DNA of 64,000 nucleotides from Liolophura sinensis (taxonomy: Eukaryota; Mollusca; Polyplacophora; Chitonida; Chitonidae), in NCBI RefSeq assembly GCF_032854445.1, contig NC_088307.1, positions 18,116,017 to 18,180,016 of the forward strand, written 5' to 3'. The notes below the pieces were generated by a model, which saw only the letters and a list, made by a program, of their open reading frames with translations, had not been told where the DNA came from and ran no database searches. A program made the position numbers and the translations under genes. Numbering within the stretch: position 1 is the stretch's first letter; the number at the start of each line of letters is the position of its first letter. Below, in pieces: positions 26,201 to 34,068 of the stretch.

Positions 26201-26507
26201 CACAAAACAATGATCAAAATGTTCTCACCTCGCCACGTCTGGCGTGGCAACCTGGATTAGCGATTAAGGCTGTACCGCCGATAACAACGGCCGTGTCTTC
26301 AACCGAGTGACAATCCGGGTACGCTTCGGCGGCCTCCAGTTCGATTATGCTCACACCACACACTTTTAAAGTCTCGATCAAATTTCTGTGTTCTTCTCTG
26401 CATCTTTGAAGATCTACTTGTCCTTTAGCTCGACTTGACCCCGTCCTAAAACTGTTAGGGATTCTACAAACTATCGCATAGTTGTAACGAAATGCTAGGT
26501 CGGCCAT
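8295..26507 (-). CDS. DDAH-family protein lacking catalytic Cys and His (five exons)
   Basis: DDAH hydrolyses methylated arginines to citrulline, relieving nitric oxide synthase inhibition in the cytosol. Exons in order: 26507-26229, 24361-24259, 20515-20322, 19448-19320, 8504-8295. Splice sites and phases (0, 1, 0, 0) agree, giving 304 residues. Human DDAH1 has 285; the extra length is mostly a ~30-residue C-terminal tail. Start is the first ATG, next to a CRE. Family blocks present: YPDCHSVEDTAVV (63-75), NPGCHARRGE, TVDGGDVFFTG (118-128), SERTNRAG (136-143), HLIHRT. Acidic and Arg ligand-binding positions are kept (D65, E70, D71, R90/R91, R138). The catalytic His of the LHLK motif is Pro166 (KPLK). 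The catalytic Cys of TCCSVL is Ser261 (MSSSVL). Known chemistry needs both, so I infer a non-hydrolysing pseudoenzyme, perhaps a ligand sensor or binder. No stop or frameshift breaks it, which argues for constraint. Confidence 0.9.
8600..8704 (-). repeat. SINE-A fragment
   Basis: TTTATTTATTTAATTAGTGT tail, then ACTCAAGAATATTCTAGCAT, the ATTATGGTGGGAAGAAACCG core, then AAACCCACAACCATCCGCAA. The head is missing. It sits in the last intron of the DDAH-like gene, about 100 bp from the final exon. Confidence 0.8.
8812..11495 (+). repeat. ~141-bp satellite array, 19 units, with 708-bp higher-order repeat
   Basis: Units start with GAATTGCTCATGCTATAAAA at 8821, 8963, 9105, 9245, 9385, 9526, 9667, 9808, 9950, 10092, 10233, 10375, 10516, 10658, 10800, 10941, 11083, 11223 and 11365 (period 140-142). 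Each carries CAGGGGCCTGTTRTTCAAA, the near-palindrome TTAAGCCCGGCTTAA, CCTAATACTAACCTA and GGGACTTTAGTCCAG. In many units the last is followed by ACTAAAGT, so ACTTTAGTC and GACTAAAGT can pair. Diagnostic variants (AACATCAG at about 10025 and 10733; GAGAGGGG at about 10112 and 10820) recur exactly 708 bp apart, that is five units. The array lies inside the last intron of the DDAH-like gene. Confidence 0.95.
11496..12190. other. intronic stretch without recognised feature
   Basis: Within the last intron of the DDAH-like gene. It holds a short inverted pair, TCATGATTTACAC then AATATAAATCATGA near 11832-11860. Nothing coding was recognised. Confidence 0.4.
12195..12385 (+). repeat. diverged minisatellite (GATATGTTTACAG units)
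   Basis: Repeats of GGATATGTTTACAGRTGTA followed by CTCAACACATTG or CTGAAGACTGG at ~30-60 bp intervals. The open frames here on both strands follow from the repeat. Confidence 0.65.
12600..12850 (+). repeat. 22-bp minisatellite (TGGATACCTCAGATATG units)
   Basis: Four near-identical 22-bp units of CTGGATACCTCAGATATGYT at about 12628-12712. Looser copies follow (GGATACCTGAGATTTGTTAC near 12818 and GGATACCTGAGAAATG near 12950). Confidence 0.75.
13230..13932 (+). repeat. ~60-65-bp minisatellite, left half
   Basis: Units of CCAACTCTGCAAACTGTGCC, then AAACATCACTTAACATGCC, then CTTCCTTRAAACWTCAT. The last units form pairs of ~120 bp. The array is split by a transposon at 13933-14721 and resumes at 14722. 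Confidence 0.85.
13933..14721. mobile_element. 789-bp non-autonomous DNA transposon, hAT-like
   Basis: Ends are CAGGGCCTAATCTGGCC and GGCTGGATTAGGCCCTG, inverted repeats of about 17 bp with two mismatches. A perfect 5-bp target duplication CTTAG lies at 13928-13932 and 14722-14726. Removing the element and one CTTAG restores a normal unit of the surrounding minisatellite, so the insertion is directly visible. CAGGG termini are usual for hAT elements and some hAT groups make 5-bp duplications. No transposase is encoded. Confidence 0.85.
14722..15005 (+). repeat. ~62-bp minisatellite, right half
   Basis: Continuation of the 13230-13932 array with more uniform units: CATCTTACATGCAAATACTT, TGAGGATGCTCAATATAAGC, CACCAGCAAACTGTACAAAA. 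Four copies. Confidence 0.85.
15010..15564. mobile_element. 555-bp TTAA-flanked MITE, copy 1
   Basis: Bounded by TTAA at both ends (15010-15013 and 15561-15564). The terminal inverted repeat beginning AGGAGAAGAAAATTTAAA is perfect. Internal sequence (for example GTCCTGAAGTCTTCTGTG and TTTGCGGTAGAACTCTTCTT) matches a second copy at 47616-48172 along its length. TTAA targets are used by piggyBac and Kolobok families; no transposase is present. Confidence 0.9.
15565..16287. other. intronic stretch without recognised feature
   Basis: Within the last intron of the DDAH-like gene. Apart from a short direct repeat, GGGGATTTAGTGTATGGG twice at 16076-16121, nothing was recognised. Confidence 0.4.
16288..16455 (+). 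repeat. SINE-A copy, 3' end lost
   Basis: CCAGGAGCCTCTCACCCGTG, the box B-like AAGTTCAAGTCCAGCTC, CTGGCTTCCTCTCCGGCC, GGGAAGGTCTGCAGCAACCT and CACCAAAATGATGGCCGCC. The 3' domain is absent. Confidence 0.8.
17424..17589 (+). repeat. SINE-A copy, head lost
   Basis: GGCTTCCTCTCCGGCC, the central GGGAAGGTCTGCCAGTAACC, CATAATGCTGGCCGCCGTCG, AATAATCTTGAGTATAGCGT, AAAACACCAATCAAATAAAT. Confidence 0.9.
17590..19310. other. intronic stretch, gene-free
   Basis: The remainder of the last intron of the DDAH-like gene. Around 19075-19190 there is a diverged tRNA-like/SINE remnant (GAGCTGGATTTGAACC on the minus strand). No coding evidence. Confidence 0.4.
19702..19762 (+). repeat. SINE-A core fragment
   Basis: TTCCCGGTTTCCTTCCACCA, TAATGCTGGCC, then a diverged continuation. 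It lies in the intron between exons 3 and 4 of the DDAH-like gene. Confidence 0.45.
20912..21585 (+). repeat. 39-bp minisatellite, ~17 units
   Basis: Units of AAGTATATGTACATGTACAC then AACAGTGCTCTGAACAGAC, 39 bp each, with few substitutions. Because 39 is divisible by 3 and the unit lacks stops in most frames, long open frames appear on both strands (223-266 codons). They translate only to 13-residue repeats and are not genes. Each unit contains the palindrome TGTACATGTACA. Confidence 0.95.
21681..21911. mobile_element. inverted-repeat MITE, copy 1
   Basis: Left end AGGTCCTACTGTATCATGTG, right end ATCACATGATACAGGAGGAC, mutually inverted. Internal GATGGAGAAAATT-like and GAGGTGTCATTTGTGCC segments are shared with 63521-63793. 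Confidence 0.75.
21990..22410. other. intronic stretch without recognised feature
   Basis: Within the second intron of the DDAH-like gene; AT-rich with a poly-T run at 22052-22067. Nothing coding was recognised. Confidence 0.4.
22422..22601. mobile_element. 180-bp TTAA-flanked MITE, copy 1
   Basis: TTAA at 22422-22425 and 22598-22601. Left end AAAGTGATACAGAATCGATT and right end CGTTCTAAATCACTTT are imperfect inverted repeats including a GATTGGCTG/CAGCCAATTAG pair. It is homologous along its length to 23662-23846. Confidence 0.75.
22602..23661. other. intronic stretch without recognised feature
   Basis: Lies between two copies of the 180-bp MITE in the second intron of the DDAH-like gene. 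No exon or further repeat was recognised. Confidence 0.4.
23662..23846. mobile_element. 180-bp TTAA MITE, copy 2
   Basis: Begins at TTAA then AGGGATACAGATTCGAATCT and ends GATTCTGTATCCCTATCAG; the right TTAA is lost. It shares CTTAATTTTAGGTATGGTGC and the CATTTATTCAA block with copy 1. Confidence 0.7.
24592..25737. mobile_element. 1.15-kb foldback (palindromic) element with TGACGTCA cluster
   Basis: Both arms are inverted copies of each other along several hundred bases. Outer ends pair AAGCTGGACGTT with AACGTCCAGCTT, then CCCAGCTTCGGTCATATAGA with TCTATATGACCGAAGCTGGG, then CGAACCCTACC with GGTAGGGTTC. Inner arms pair CATTTCCGTACAAATTCC (about 25061) with GGAATTTGTACGGAAATG (about 25235). 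A TA at both ends would fit a Tc1/mariner-type target, but this is not certain. The central ~150 bp contain two perfect TGACGTCA sites (25083-25090, 25190-25197) plus TGACGTAA, GACGTCAA and GGACGTCA. No transposase is seen. It lies in the first intron of the DDAH-like gene. Confidence 0.8.
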
Positions 26508-26546
26508 CTTGGTTTAAGGGATAACCTGACTGAAGGCGAGGTCAAC

Positions 26547-26554
26547 TGACGTCA
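26547..26554. promoter_or_regulatory. consensus CRE (TGACGTCA) at the DDAH-like gene start
   Basis: Perfect palindromic TGACGTCA, 40 bp upstream of the DDAH-like ATG on the minus strand. Full cAMP response elements close to a start site are typical CREB/ATF sites. Position and perfect match support a role in the promoter, but the transcription start is not known. Confidence 0.5.
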
Positions 26555-26579
26555 TCAGTATTTACCGTAATGCCCCTAA

Positions 26580-28128
26580 TAGAAAGTGTTTGTTTGCTTC
26601 AAAACCATACTGATTGTTATGTTTCGACGTGTGTATCGACGATTTTTTTAGAACAATAAGTGTGTGTAAGCAAAAGCTCACACAAAACGCTTGAAAAATC
26701 GAATGGTTTTACCAAAAGTAAATGAAATTGTGAAAATATTTCGTGCACTGCAAACGCAACTTTTAAGAGGATTTCGGGCACTGGTAAGCATATAAAGGAG
26801 AGGCGAGTCAATTTCCGAATATCCACCCACTCAGCCTGAGTCGTGTTCGTCCAAAAAGGGGAGATAAAGAAAAAATTGGTACATTGTGACTGAAATAAAC
26901 AAGAAACAAAAGACACACACGGCCTACATGTTCTCTTAAAGCAACTGTGTACAAAAAAAAAAAAATACACGAGATGTGTACTACAGACACACATTAATTG
27001 TAACAAATTTGCAGAGGAACACTAACGTGTATCTTGCATTCATCATTTCTAAGTACGTACACATTAAATTAGGCCTACCTGGTATACCAAATTGTGTACC
27101 TGTGATACATATCTTGTTTACATCACGGCGACACCAAACACAATAACAGTACACATTTGCTTGTTGATAGTGCAATTTTTGGATTAGTTTTGGATAATTC
27201 TAACCCAGAATGGTGATAGACTTTATTTCACAATGCTCTTCCCAGATATAGCTGATTGTTCTTAAGTTGTCGTTTATCGAAATGTACATCTCAGCTACGC
27301 TTTGAATGCCACTGTTCATATATCCAACGTGGTGATTTTTATTGTCGGTAACACGATGAAGATACAGCACCTGTGTGGTAAAAGGATGTAAGTTAAATTA
27401 GACTGTTTGGCATTTCCAGTTTGACTTAACTTATCCAAGTATATATATAGACCTATATACAAGTATCCTGGAGAACTTACGTGGTAAAATTTAAGAAATT
27501 TAAAGGTAATTCCGGGATTTTATGGAATATCTTGGAAGCACAAGGTTTTACAGTAAATAACAACTTGTGACGTTAATTGGTCGACGTAGTACAATAAATA
27601 GGCTGATACATGGAATTGGTGGATTAAATATGTAAAACTATATACTATAGTAGCTGGAATGGGCTTTACCAGAAATATCATGCAAAAGATCATGCACAGC
27701 AACAACAGTTTAATTATATATACATGTGCATTGTTCACAAACAGAAACACAAACAAACTTCTTTGTCTTTTTTTTTTTTTTTTTTTTTGTCTTTCATGAA
27801 TGCACATTTCATATAGAAAGAATGTAAACAGGACATGGGTTCAAATACGTACGTGTAACAGATATGTCTGATCGAGTGGTTTACCATAAATAGCCTTAAG
27901 TTTCTGAGAAATATATATTTTACAATGAAAACAATGCCGTTAAAATTTTAGTGCTTTAGTGCGGAAAGTTAGATTTTTCATTTAGAAATCACGTGCCTTC
28001 ACAGACAGCCACAGAAACTTTCATTATCCAGCAATTAAAATGTGATGCTTTGTCATACTCTGATATTATGGGTCACGTACGGCGCATGACCTGGATGTTT
28101 ACCATGTAGATATGGGTTATGAATTAGT
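26580..28128. other. intergenic region, gene-free
   Basis: Upstream of the DDAH-like gene. AT-rich, with poly-A and poly-T runs (26954-26965, 27769-27788). No exon, RNA gene or mobile element was recognised. Confidence 0.4.
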
Positions 28129-28209
28129 TGAATGAATGAATGAATGAATGAATGAATGAATGAATGAATGAATGAATGAATGAATGAATGAATAAATGAA
28201 TGAATGAAT
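28129..28209 (+). repeat. GAAT/TGAA microsatellite
   Basis: About 20 units of the tetranucleotide, one interrupted (AATAAATGAA). It directly abuts the 5' side of a SINE-A copy. Confidence 0.95.
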
Positions 28210-28372
28210 ACATGGGAAGGTCTTCCAGCAAACGCTGAGGATGGTCATAAGTTTCCCCCGGGCTCTACATTTCCTCCCACCATAATACTCGTTGCCATTG
28301 TATAAATATAATATTCTTGAGTACGACGTAAAACACCAGTCATAAAAATAAATAAATAAATAAATAAATGTT
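28210..28372 (+). repeat. SINE-A copy, head lost
   Basis: CATGGGAAGGTCTTCCAGCA, GTTTCCCCCGGGCTCTAC, CACCATAATACTCGTTGCC, ATTCTTGAGTACGACGTAAA, ACACCAGTCA and a long AAATAAATAAAT tail. Confidence 0.88.
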
Positions 28373-28373
28373 A

Positions 28374-29280
28374 TGGCTTAATAGTGCATCACCAAAACCT
28401 TGTTGTTCCGAGAACATGTTTAAAACACGAGACAGAAAAGGTTTTCGATATTATGATAAAAACATTTGTAAAATAAAACAAAATTAAACAGACATGTTTA
28501 AAACCTGTTATAAAGAACAAAACCTTAATTAAAAGTCGAAAACCACTTGTTTCGGTAAACGGTCTGGATGGGAAGAATGTGTGTCTCCGCCGATCTTCGG
28601 ACCTTGGGACGATGAAGGATCGACAGAATTCGTATACAAGTATATGTGGACATTTAGATGGTTCTACACTGACAAAAAATAGATGTTTAACATTTATACG
28701 CTTGATAAACATCTTTTTGCAACAGGAGCCACTTGTTAAAAACTCTGTTAAAGATAATCGAGACCTAAAGGCAAAGAAAATACTGAAATTGAGTATTTAT
28801 TAGGCCATTAAACACTGTCCAGGAAAATAGTTCGATTTTTTTTTCTTAGGGACTAAAACCATTTAAAACATAGCATTCTATGATGGTATTTTTGGGTTCA
28901 GAGGGTATCAGTCTGACATGTCTGACATGTACTTCATGCTAGTGTGTTCTTTAAATCTTAATACCAGTCTCATCATAATACAAAGTAAATGATACTTTGT
29001 TTAATTAAGGACTAAAGTTAATACCGGTATTAAGTTCTAATACATTTATTAAACCAGATATTAAACGTGCTTAATGTTTAATTGTGACATAGTGAAACAT
29101 GTTTATCCAACAACTGATACTAGTAATAAGACCACTTTATAAATGTTCTTGAAATGGGAGATACTACTAAAGGTTTAATTAAATTAAGGCTTAGAATGTA
29201 CATGGCAAACAAGCATTCCAAAAGTATTCCATTCACAATATATGTCTCCAAGAAGTTTGGGTCCTCGAGATGATAAGTAT
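28374..29280. other. intergenic, gene-free
   Basis: No coding exon was recognised. 28980-29090 is rich in TTAAT and ATTAA motifs (ACCGGTATTAA and related), suggestive of an old element but not resolved. Confidence 0.35.
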
Positions 29281-29281
29281 G

Positions 29282-29660
29282 TCAACGGGTTCACAGTGGA
29301 TCAAAAACGAATAGAATAAACGAAAAGCCCAAAACTCAAACTTGAGTGGTATAGGTATAACTGTTCTCAGTGAAGCCGTACACTTTTTCGTTACAAACGA
29401 GTATTTTCTTTTCCGCCTGTAAACAAGCCAGTGTCACAGCCATTTTCAAGTCTGGAGATGCATCAATTGTCAAAAAGTGCGGACCAATCTCTTTGCTCTG
29501 TCAACGGGTCCACAGTAGATCAAAAACGAATAGAATAAACGAAAAGCCCAAATCTCGAACTTGATCTGTATAGGTCTAACTGTTCGCAGTGAAGTTGTAT
29601 ACCTTCCGTACAAACGAGCATTTACACTTCTGCCTGGAATCAAATGTCACAAACTACAGG
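29282..29660 (+). repeat. ~220-bp spaced direct repeat within dead retroelement
   Basis: ATCAAAAACGAATAGAATAA then ACGAAAAGCCCAAA occurs at about 29300 and again at 29520. It is followed in both by TATAGGT(A/C)TAACTGTTC and GCAGTGAAG or CAGTGAAGC, and then CTGCCTG or CCGCCTG near the end of each unit. The two copies flank and partly contain the reverse transcriptase remnant. Confidence 0.75.
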
Positions 29661-30025
29661 CCAGTCCAGCTGAGCAAGGTTTGTGAGCGTGTGGTCACCA
29701 GTTTGTAACTTTTTACGCACTGGAATTTCCCCATACCAGATTGGTTCTTTGCCGGATATGTCTACCATCACCCAGTTGCTCGAATTATACTTTGAACTCC
29801 TAAAAGCCATTGATGCCGGGTAAGAAGTACTGTTTATTTATCTTTTTATATTTCGAAAGCGTTCGATAGAGCTTGGCACCGTCGACTTACGGCAACACTG
29901 CAGATTTTGCGGGATTAATGAAAAACCACTAAATTGGCTCATGACTTATCTGGAAAATAGACCACAACAAGTCGTAACTCATTGGCAACAGTCCAGCTTA
30001 CTCAAAGTGGTTTCCGGGGGTAAAG
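29429..30025 (+). pseudogene. decayed non-LTR retrotransposon reverse transcriptase fragment
   Basis: The finger and palm region of a LINE-type reverse transcriptase can be read in pieces across frames: VTAIFKSGDASIVKKCGPIS, then NVTNYRPVQLSKVCERVV, then MSTITQLLELYFELLKAIDA, then YISKAFDRAWHR, then GINEKPLNWLMTYLENRPQQ. The order matches RT motifs 0-3 of LINE families such as Jockey or CR1 (F-KkGd, NYRPISLL, skaFDrv, YLenR). Stops and frameshifts separate the pieces, and the YxDD motif, endonuclease and 3' end are not present. It is a dead fragment; the nearest clade cannot be set from this. Confidence 0.8.
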
Positions 30026-30029
30026 TAGC

Positions 30030-31660
30030 CATGCGCATTATATAAAATTTATAAGCGCAAACACACCAATTTTAGATTTGGTTCAGAAATAAGACTTATC
30101 ATTGATGATGAAAGAGCAACCACTCTTAAGAGACGTTTTGACGTTTCTACAGCCTTACTTGGGGGACAGTGTTTGGCTTTGTAGAAACTGACACACCATT
30201 AACCCTTTGTGGCATACTTGGTGAGAGGTAGCCATAAAATACCTATATATCTCGTTTATACATTTATTGATAATTTAGATGTTCTCAAGTAAATACATGC
30301 GCAGTGAAAAAAGAAACTATAGATCATTGGGTTTGAACCAGCAAAAGGAAGTTACTGTGTGTTGTCACAGACGCCAAGTGCCACATACTCCTTACAGTGT
30401 ATGTGACGCTCTTTATACGCTCGCTCTTCATCACTGCCACGACTAGACAAGCTTGCCTTTTGGAGCCTGTTACTTAAGCTTAGGCGCACCACTGGTGCCC
30501 TCGCGCGGAACTATTTAATCTGCAATCATCAATAAAATTGCCTCAGATTGTGGTTAGAATCATGTTGTGTAAGCCCTATACTTTAGGCAAAGAGAAATGG
30601 ATTTGTATGAAATATTATTAGAAACGAAGGTTGAAACCCTGATCCCCATGCAATGGCCTCGGCATGGCTCAAGATTTCTGTACAGAATTTCCCAGTAGAG
30701 ACGGTGATGTAAAGCTAATGTAGAGCGCATGCGCTGTAGGGGATATGAGAAAGTCTGCCTGTATGACGATCATGTCATCTTCCGTTCTCCATGTCATCTT
30801 CATGTCATTTTTAAATGTGAAAAACACTGTTTTCCACTGATCAGATCAAAGTGCGATGAGACACAAAGTCATGTTGTCTGCTTCATTCATCTTGTCGCCT
30901 ATTGTCTTTCGTTACACTAAAAATTGATCTTAATTTTCCTAGGCAATTTTTCATGGTTTTACATCTGATTCATATTAAGGTGTTTTCTTTGCCTTTAAGT
31001 CCCAAGTTAGGCGAGGGTCCAGGGGTTTGCGTGACAAACTTAGCTGCTTTTAAAACAAAGCCTTTTGAACAACCGGTACCTGGACAACTTAACACGGCAG
31101 GTGCTCAATACAATAAAAAATGTGGTTTATTGTGGTCATTTAAATAAAAATGGTTAATATGCACGCCAGGAGACAAGTTAAACAAAAATAAAAATATACA
31201 TTTTCTTGCCAAATATATATCATGCGAAACGTATTTAGACAATATAATAAATAGTTTTGTTTCTCGCAACTTGCAGTAAATCTACCACATTGTTACGTTG
31301 AATATTCATATCAGGGCGCGGTCATGTCGGAGTTTACCTATTGTTGCCGACCTCTGCCAAGCTACCGTTGTTACGTTACGTAGCGACGTTGTGCACGGAC
31401 AAATCACCGCCATCTAAAGGCAGCTTTGCGCCCATAATATTTTGTTGACGTTACAAAACTTGATAATTATCGTTAAATCAGTCGTAGTTGTATTGATTTC
31501 AATTACTTTGTAAACATTCCATTTTGAGACAAACAAATTTAAAGATGTAGAACTTCTGAATCTTTGAGGAACTGTATTCTGAGCGAATGAATCCTCGATT
31601 TTGACTTTGAGATGTTGATCGACGTCACAATAGCAGGCTCTAATTTAGAACTTCATCGAA
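30030..31660. other. intergenic, upstream of the intronless MGC gene
   Basis: No coding exon was recognised. 31310-31420 is relatively CpG-rich (GGGCGCGGTC, GTTACGTTACGTAGCGACG) and could belong to the promoter region of the gene at 31701, but no TATA or initiator is clear. Confidence 0.35.
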
Positions 31661-31665
31661 GTAAG

Positions 31666-31683
31666 ATGACAATGACGCGATAG
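31666..31683 (+). promoter_or_regulatory. upstream ORF before the MGC gene
   Basis: ATG ACA ATG ACG CGA TAG encodes a five-codon peptide that ends 17 bp before the main ATG. If the transcript starts upstream of this point, the uORF would be met first by scanning ribosomes and could damp translation. That is inference; the transcription start is unknown. Confidence 0.4.
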
Positions 31684-31700
31684 TGTCACCAGAGCCTATT

Positions 31701-32642
31701 ATGGGATGCCATTCATCAAAAGTTTCCGCGACAGCGGAAGAAATAGCCGGAAAGCGACGTGAGATACAATCAGCTACAAGATGGTGGAAACGTGTGAGAC
31801 GCTGCAAAACGGCGCCGATGCCGGGGACGGTGGAAAGTCCTCCGCCAAGGACACAGGTTGTGGATTCGGAATTATTCCGCGTGTGCAGAACCGAATCTGT
31901 GGAATTGCAGATCGTGTCCTCCAGCGAATATTTGGTAGACGAAATAACTGAAGAAGATCCCAATGTTGTTCCCAGACCTGAAGTGATCGATCAACCCGGG
32001 AGGTCCAGAACCAAAGATGACTTGGTTGTGGAGGACATTGAGGACTTCAGCAGGGTTCAGCTCTGGGCCTCACCTCCCGGGTCGGAGATGGATCTGAACC
32101 TGGAAAGAAACACCGCAGAAGACAACTCCAAGAGCAACATCCTTGATACAGTCACATCGGATATACCTCACACTGATGTCGACCCCAGTAGTGACGGCAA
32201 ACATGTCGAGGATAATGACAGGTTGTCCAACTGCTCCTCCGTGTTATCTAAAAGAGATACCTCCCCGTTGAATACAGACAGAGAGCCAAGAGATTGCCCC
32301 GAGGCTGCCCTTCCCGTTACCAGTAAGACCGTCCTAAGGGACTTGTCTGTCCCATGTGTGAAGGGGTCCCTTCCCGACATCTTCAGACTCCGCAGGAAGA
32401 AAATCCGAAAAGCCTCACGGTCAGCTCGTGATTTCCAGCCAAAAAATGAGTCAAGGACATTCTCGAGCAATCGCAGCAGAACCATGAGCTCTCAAAGGGT
32501 TCGGCGGGCACCCGATCTGGCAGTAGTCCAGGATATGGAGCTCCCTGGTATTCCTCAGGATAGCCCCAAACCCGAGAAAATCTGCCTGGACACGTGGATG
32601 AAACGACGTCTGAAGGAGGAGCAGGAGATGGAGAGGAAATAA
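31701..32642 (+). CDS. hypothetical N-myristoylated (MGCHSSK) intronless protein, 313 aa
   Basis: I do not recognise the family. The first ATG in this open frame is at 31701 (A at -3, G at +4) and the frame runs unbroken to TAA at 32640-32642. The N-terminus MGCHSSKVS fits the N-myristoylation rule (Gly2, Ser6), with Cys3 available for palmitoylation, so membrane anchoring is predicted. Residues 18-36 are basic (KRREIQ, WWKRVRRCK). Residues 65-175 are acidic and Ser/Thr-rich. Residues 220-270 hold a strongly basic stretch (RLRRKKIRK, then Ser/Arg-rich). The C-terminus (295-313) is a charged helix-like segment, CLDTWMKRRLKEEQEMERK. There are no transmembrane segments or enzyme motifs. It looks like a largely disordered membrane-tethered adaptor. 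No introns were seen. The long balanced codon use argues for a real gene, but transcript support would settle it. Confidence 0.7.
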   Translation: MGCHSSKVSATAEEIAGKRREIQSATRWWKRVRRCKTAPMPGTVESPPPRTQVVDSELFRVCRTESVELQIVSSSEYLVDEITEEDPNVVPRPEVIDQPGRSRTKDDLVVEDIEDFSRVQLWASPPGSEMDLNLERNTAEDNSKSNILDTVTSDIPHTDVDPSSDGKHVEDNDRLSNCSSVLSKRDTSPLNTDREPRDCPEAALPVTSKTVLRDLSVPCVKGSLPDIFRLRRKKIRKASRSARDFQPKNESRTFSSNRSRTMSSQRVRRAPDLAVVQDMELPGIPQDSPKPEKICLDTWMKRRLKEEQEMERK

Positions 32643-34060
32643 AGTGGGAAATGATTCTGTATCGAAAAATTGTGGAGATTTTTTAGTGGTTCAAATTGGG
32701 GAAATTTTGGGGTTACAGGAGAAGAACTGGAATTTTGTCAGGCAAGAATTGGGAAAGGAGGAAAATATGATCAAGGAATGATTTAATCTATTTGTTGATT
32801 GTTATATACAAACGTGATAAGACAATGTGAACAATTATAGCTTTAACACTGTCAGTTCTAAGCAGGAAGCCTGCAAACTACCATCTACAAACTAACGGTA
32901 GGGATCGGCCCAGTGAATAGTCCTGGTCAATGAATAGACAGAAATATTCTACAGAGTTCAATGTCTGGACAGGATCAATGAAGGGAACATCAGTGTTCTA
33001 AAGAAACGAGAGCATGTGCACTTGGGGGTTGTGGTGTACACATCTAATACATACAACACCGAGCAAAGCCAGAGTCATATTGGATACAGGAGACAGTGTA
33101 ACAATGGTACAGAGGGATAAATGTGACGCACTGTCACGTACTCTATGGTAAACAAACCAGTACCATACAGTATAACGATACTACGGTGGCTCGACTGAGT
33201 GTTGTTGTTGAACTGGATTTGTGAAACGCTTTGGACATACGTCACACCATACCACTCTACGGTGAAGTGGTTGATTATGAACAGCTGCATTTGTTAAAGA
33301 CTTTCTCAGCTATGTTTTGGGTATATATTCAGATTTATCACAATACTTTCAGTACAATATTTCCAAATGGCTTTTTTCCATCAACTCTTTTGATGCACAT
33401 GGTGTTAATGTGTACACATTCAAAACGTCCTCAGATTGATTTGTTTGATTTGTCTCTGATTCGCCTCGATGTAGCTGTGGCGCCCCAGCCGAAACTGTCT
33501 ATCACTATTTCTTGGAATGTAAGAAAGAGAGAGAGGCCATGTTCTTAAAAATAAGAGAAAGTCGATTTAATGATGATTTTTCTCCCACAAATATTTTGTA
33601 AAACTCTCTCAATGTAAAGGTAAAAACCAATAAATCAATAGCCAAAGCTACATAAATTAAAATTTTTTTTTTACATATACCTCCGGCAGACCAACTACCA
33701 TATTAGCGGGGACTCGGCGGCCATCCACATAGCGATATAGAATTGTACATGTACGTATTTAATGCAACAAAAACAAATGCAAAACAAAAAGAGAAAGTGG
33801 ATTTTATATATGAAGCCGTATATATATATATATATATATATATAAGCCGTATATCATAACTAACCCTTCATGAAAAGTGCAGAAAACAATCGTAACAGGA
33901 CAAAACGGCCATACTTTCCATGAAACTTGATATGTAGCTCACCATAGTGAAACCATGTTTAAATTCAATACTATTAACCGTTATGAAATGAAAAATCTGG
34001 AAATCTATTTCGTGAAGGACTGACGGATTGACGAACTGGTCTAAAGTCCATCCGGATGCC
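32643..34060. other. 3' flank of MGC gene and intergenic DNA
   Basis: No further exon was recognised. An AATAAA lies at 33629-33634, almost 1 kb after the stop, and could end a long 3' UTR. A short TA run lies at 33822-33842. Confidence 0.4.
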
Positions 34061-34068
34061 AATCAGGG

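Noticed and set aside
32168..32485. Minus-strand frame inside the MGC gene
   Set aside because: Antisense shadow of the 313-residue plus-strand frame.
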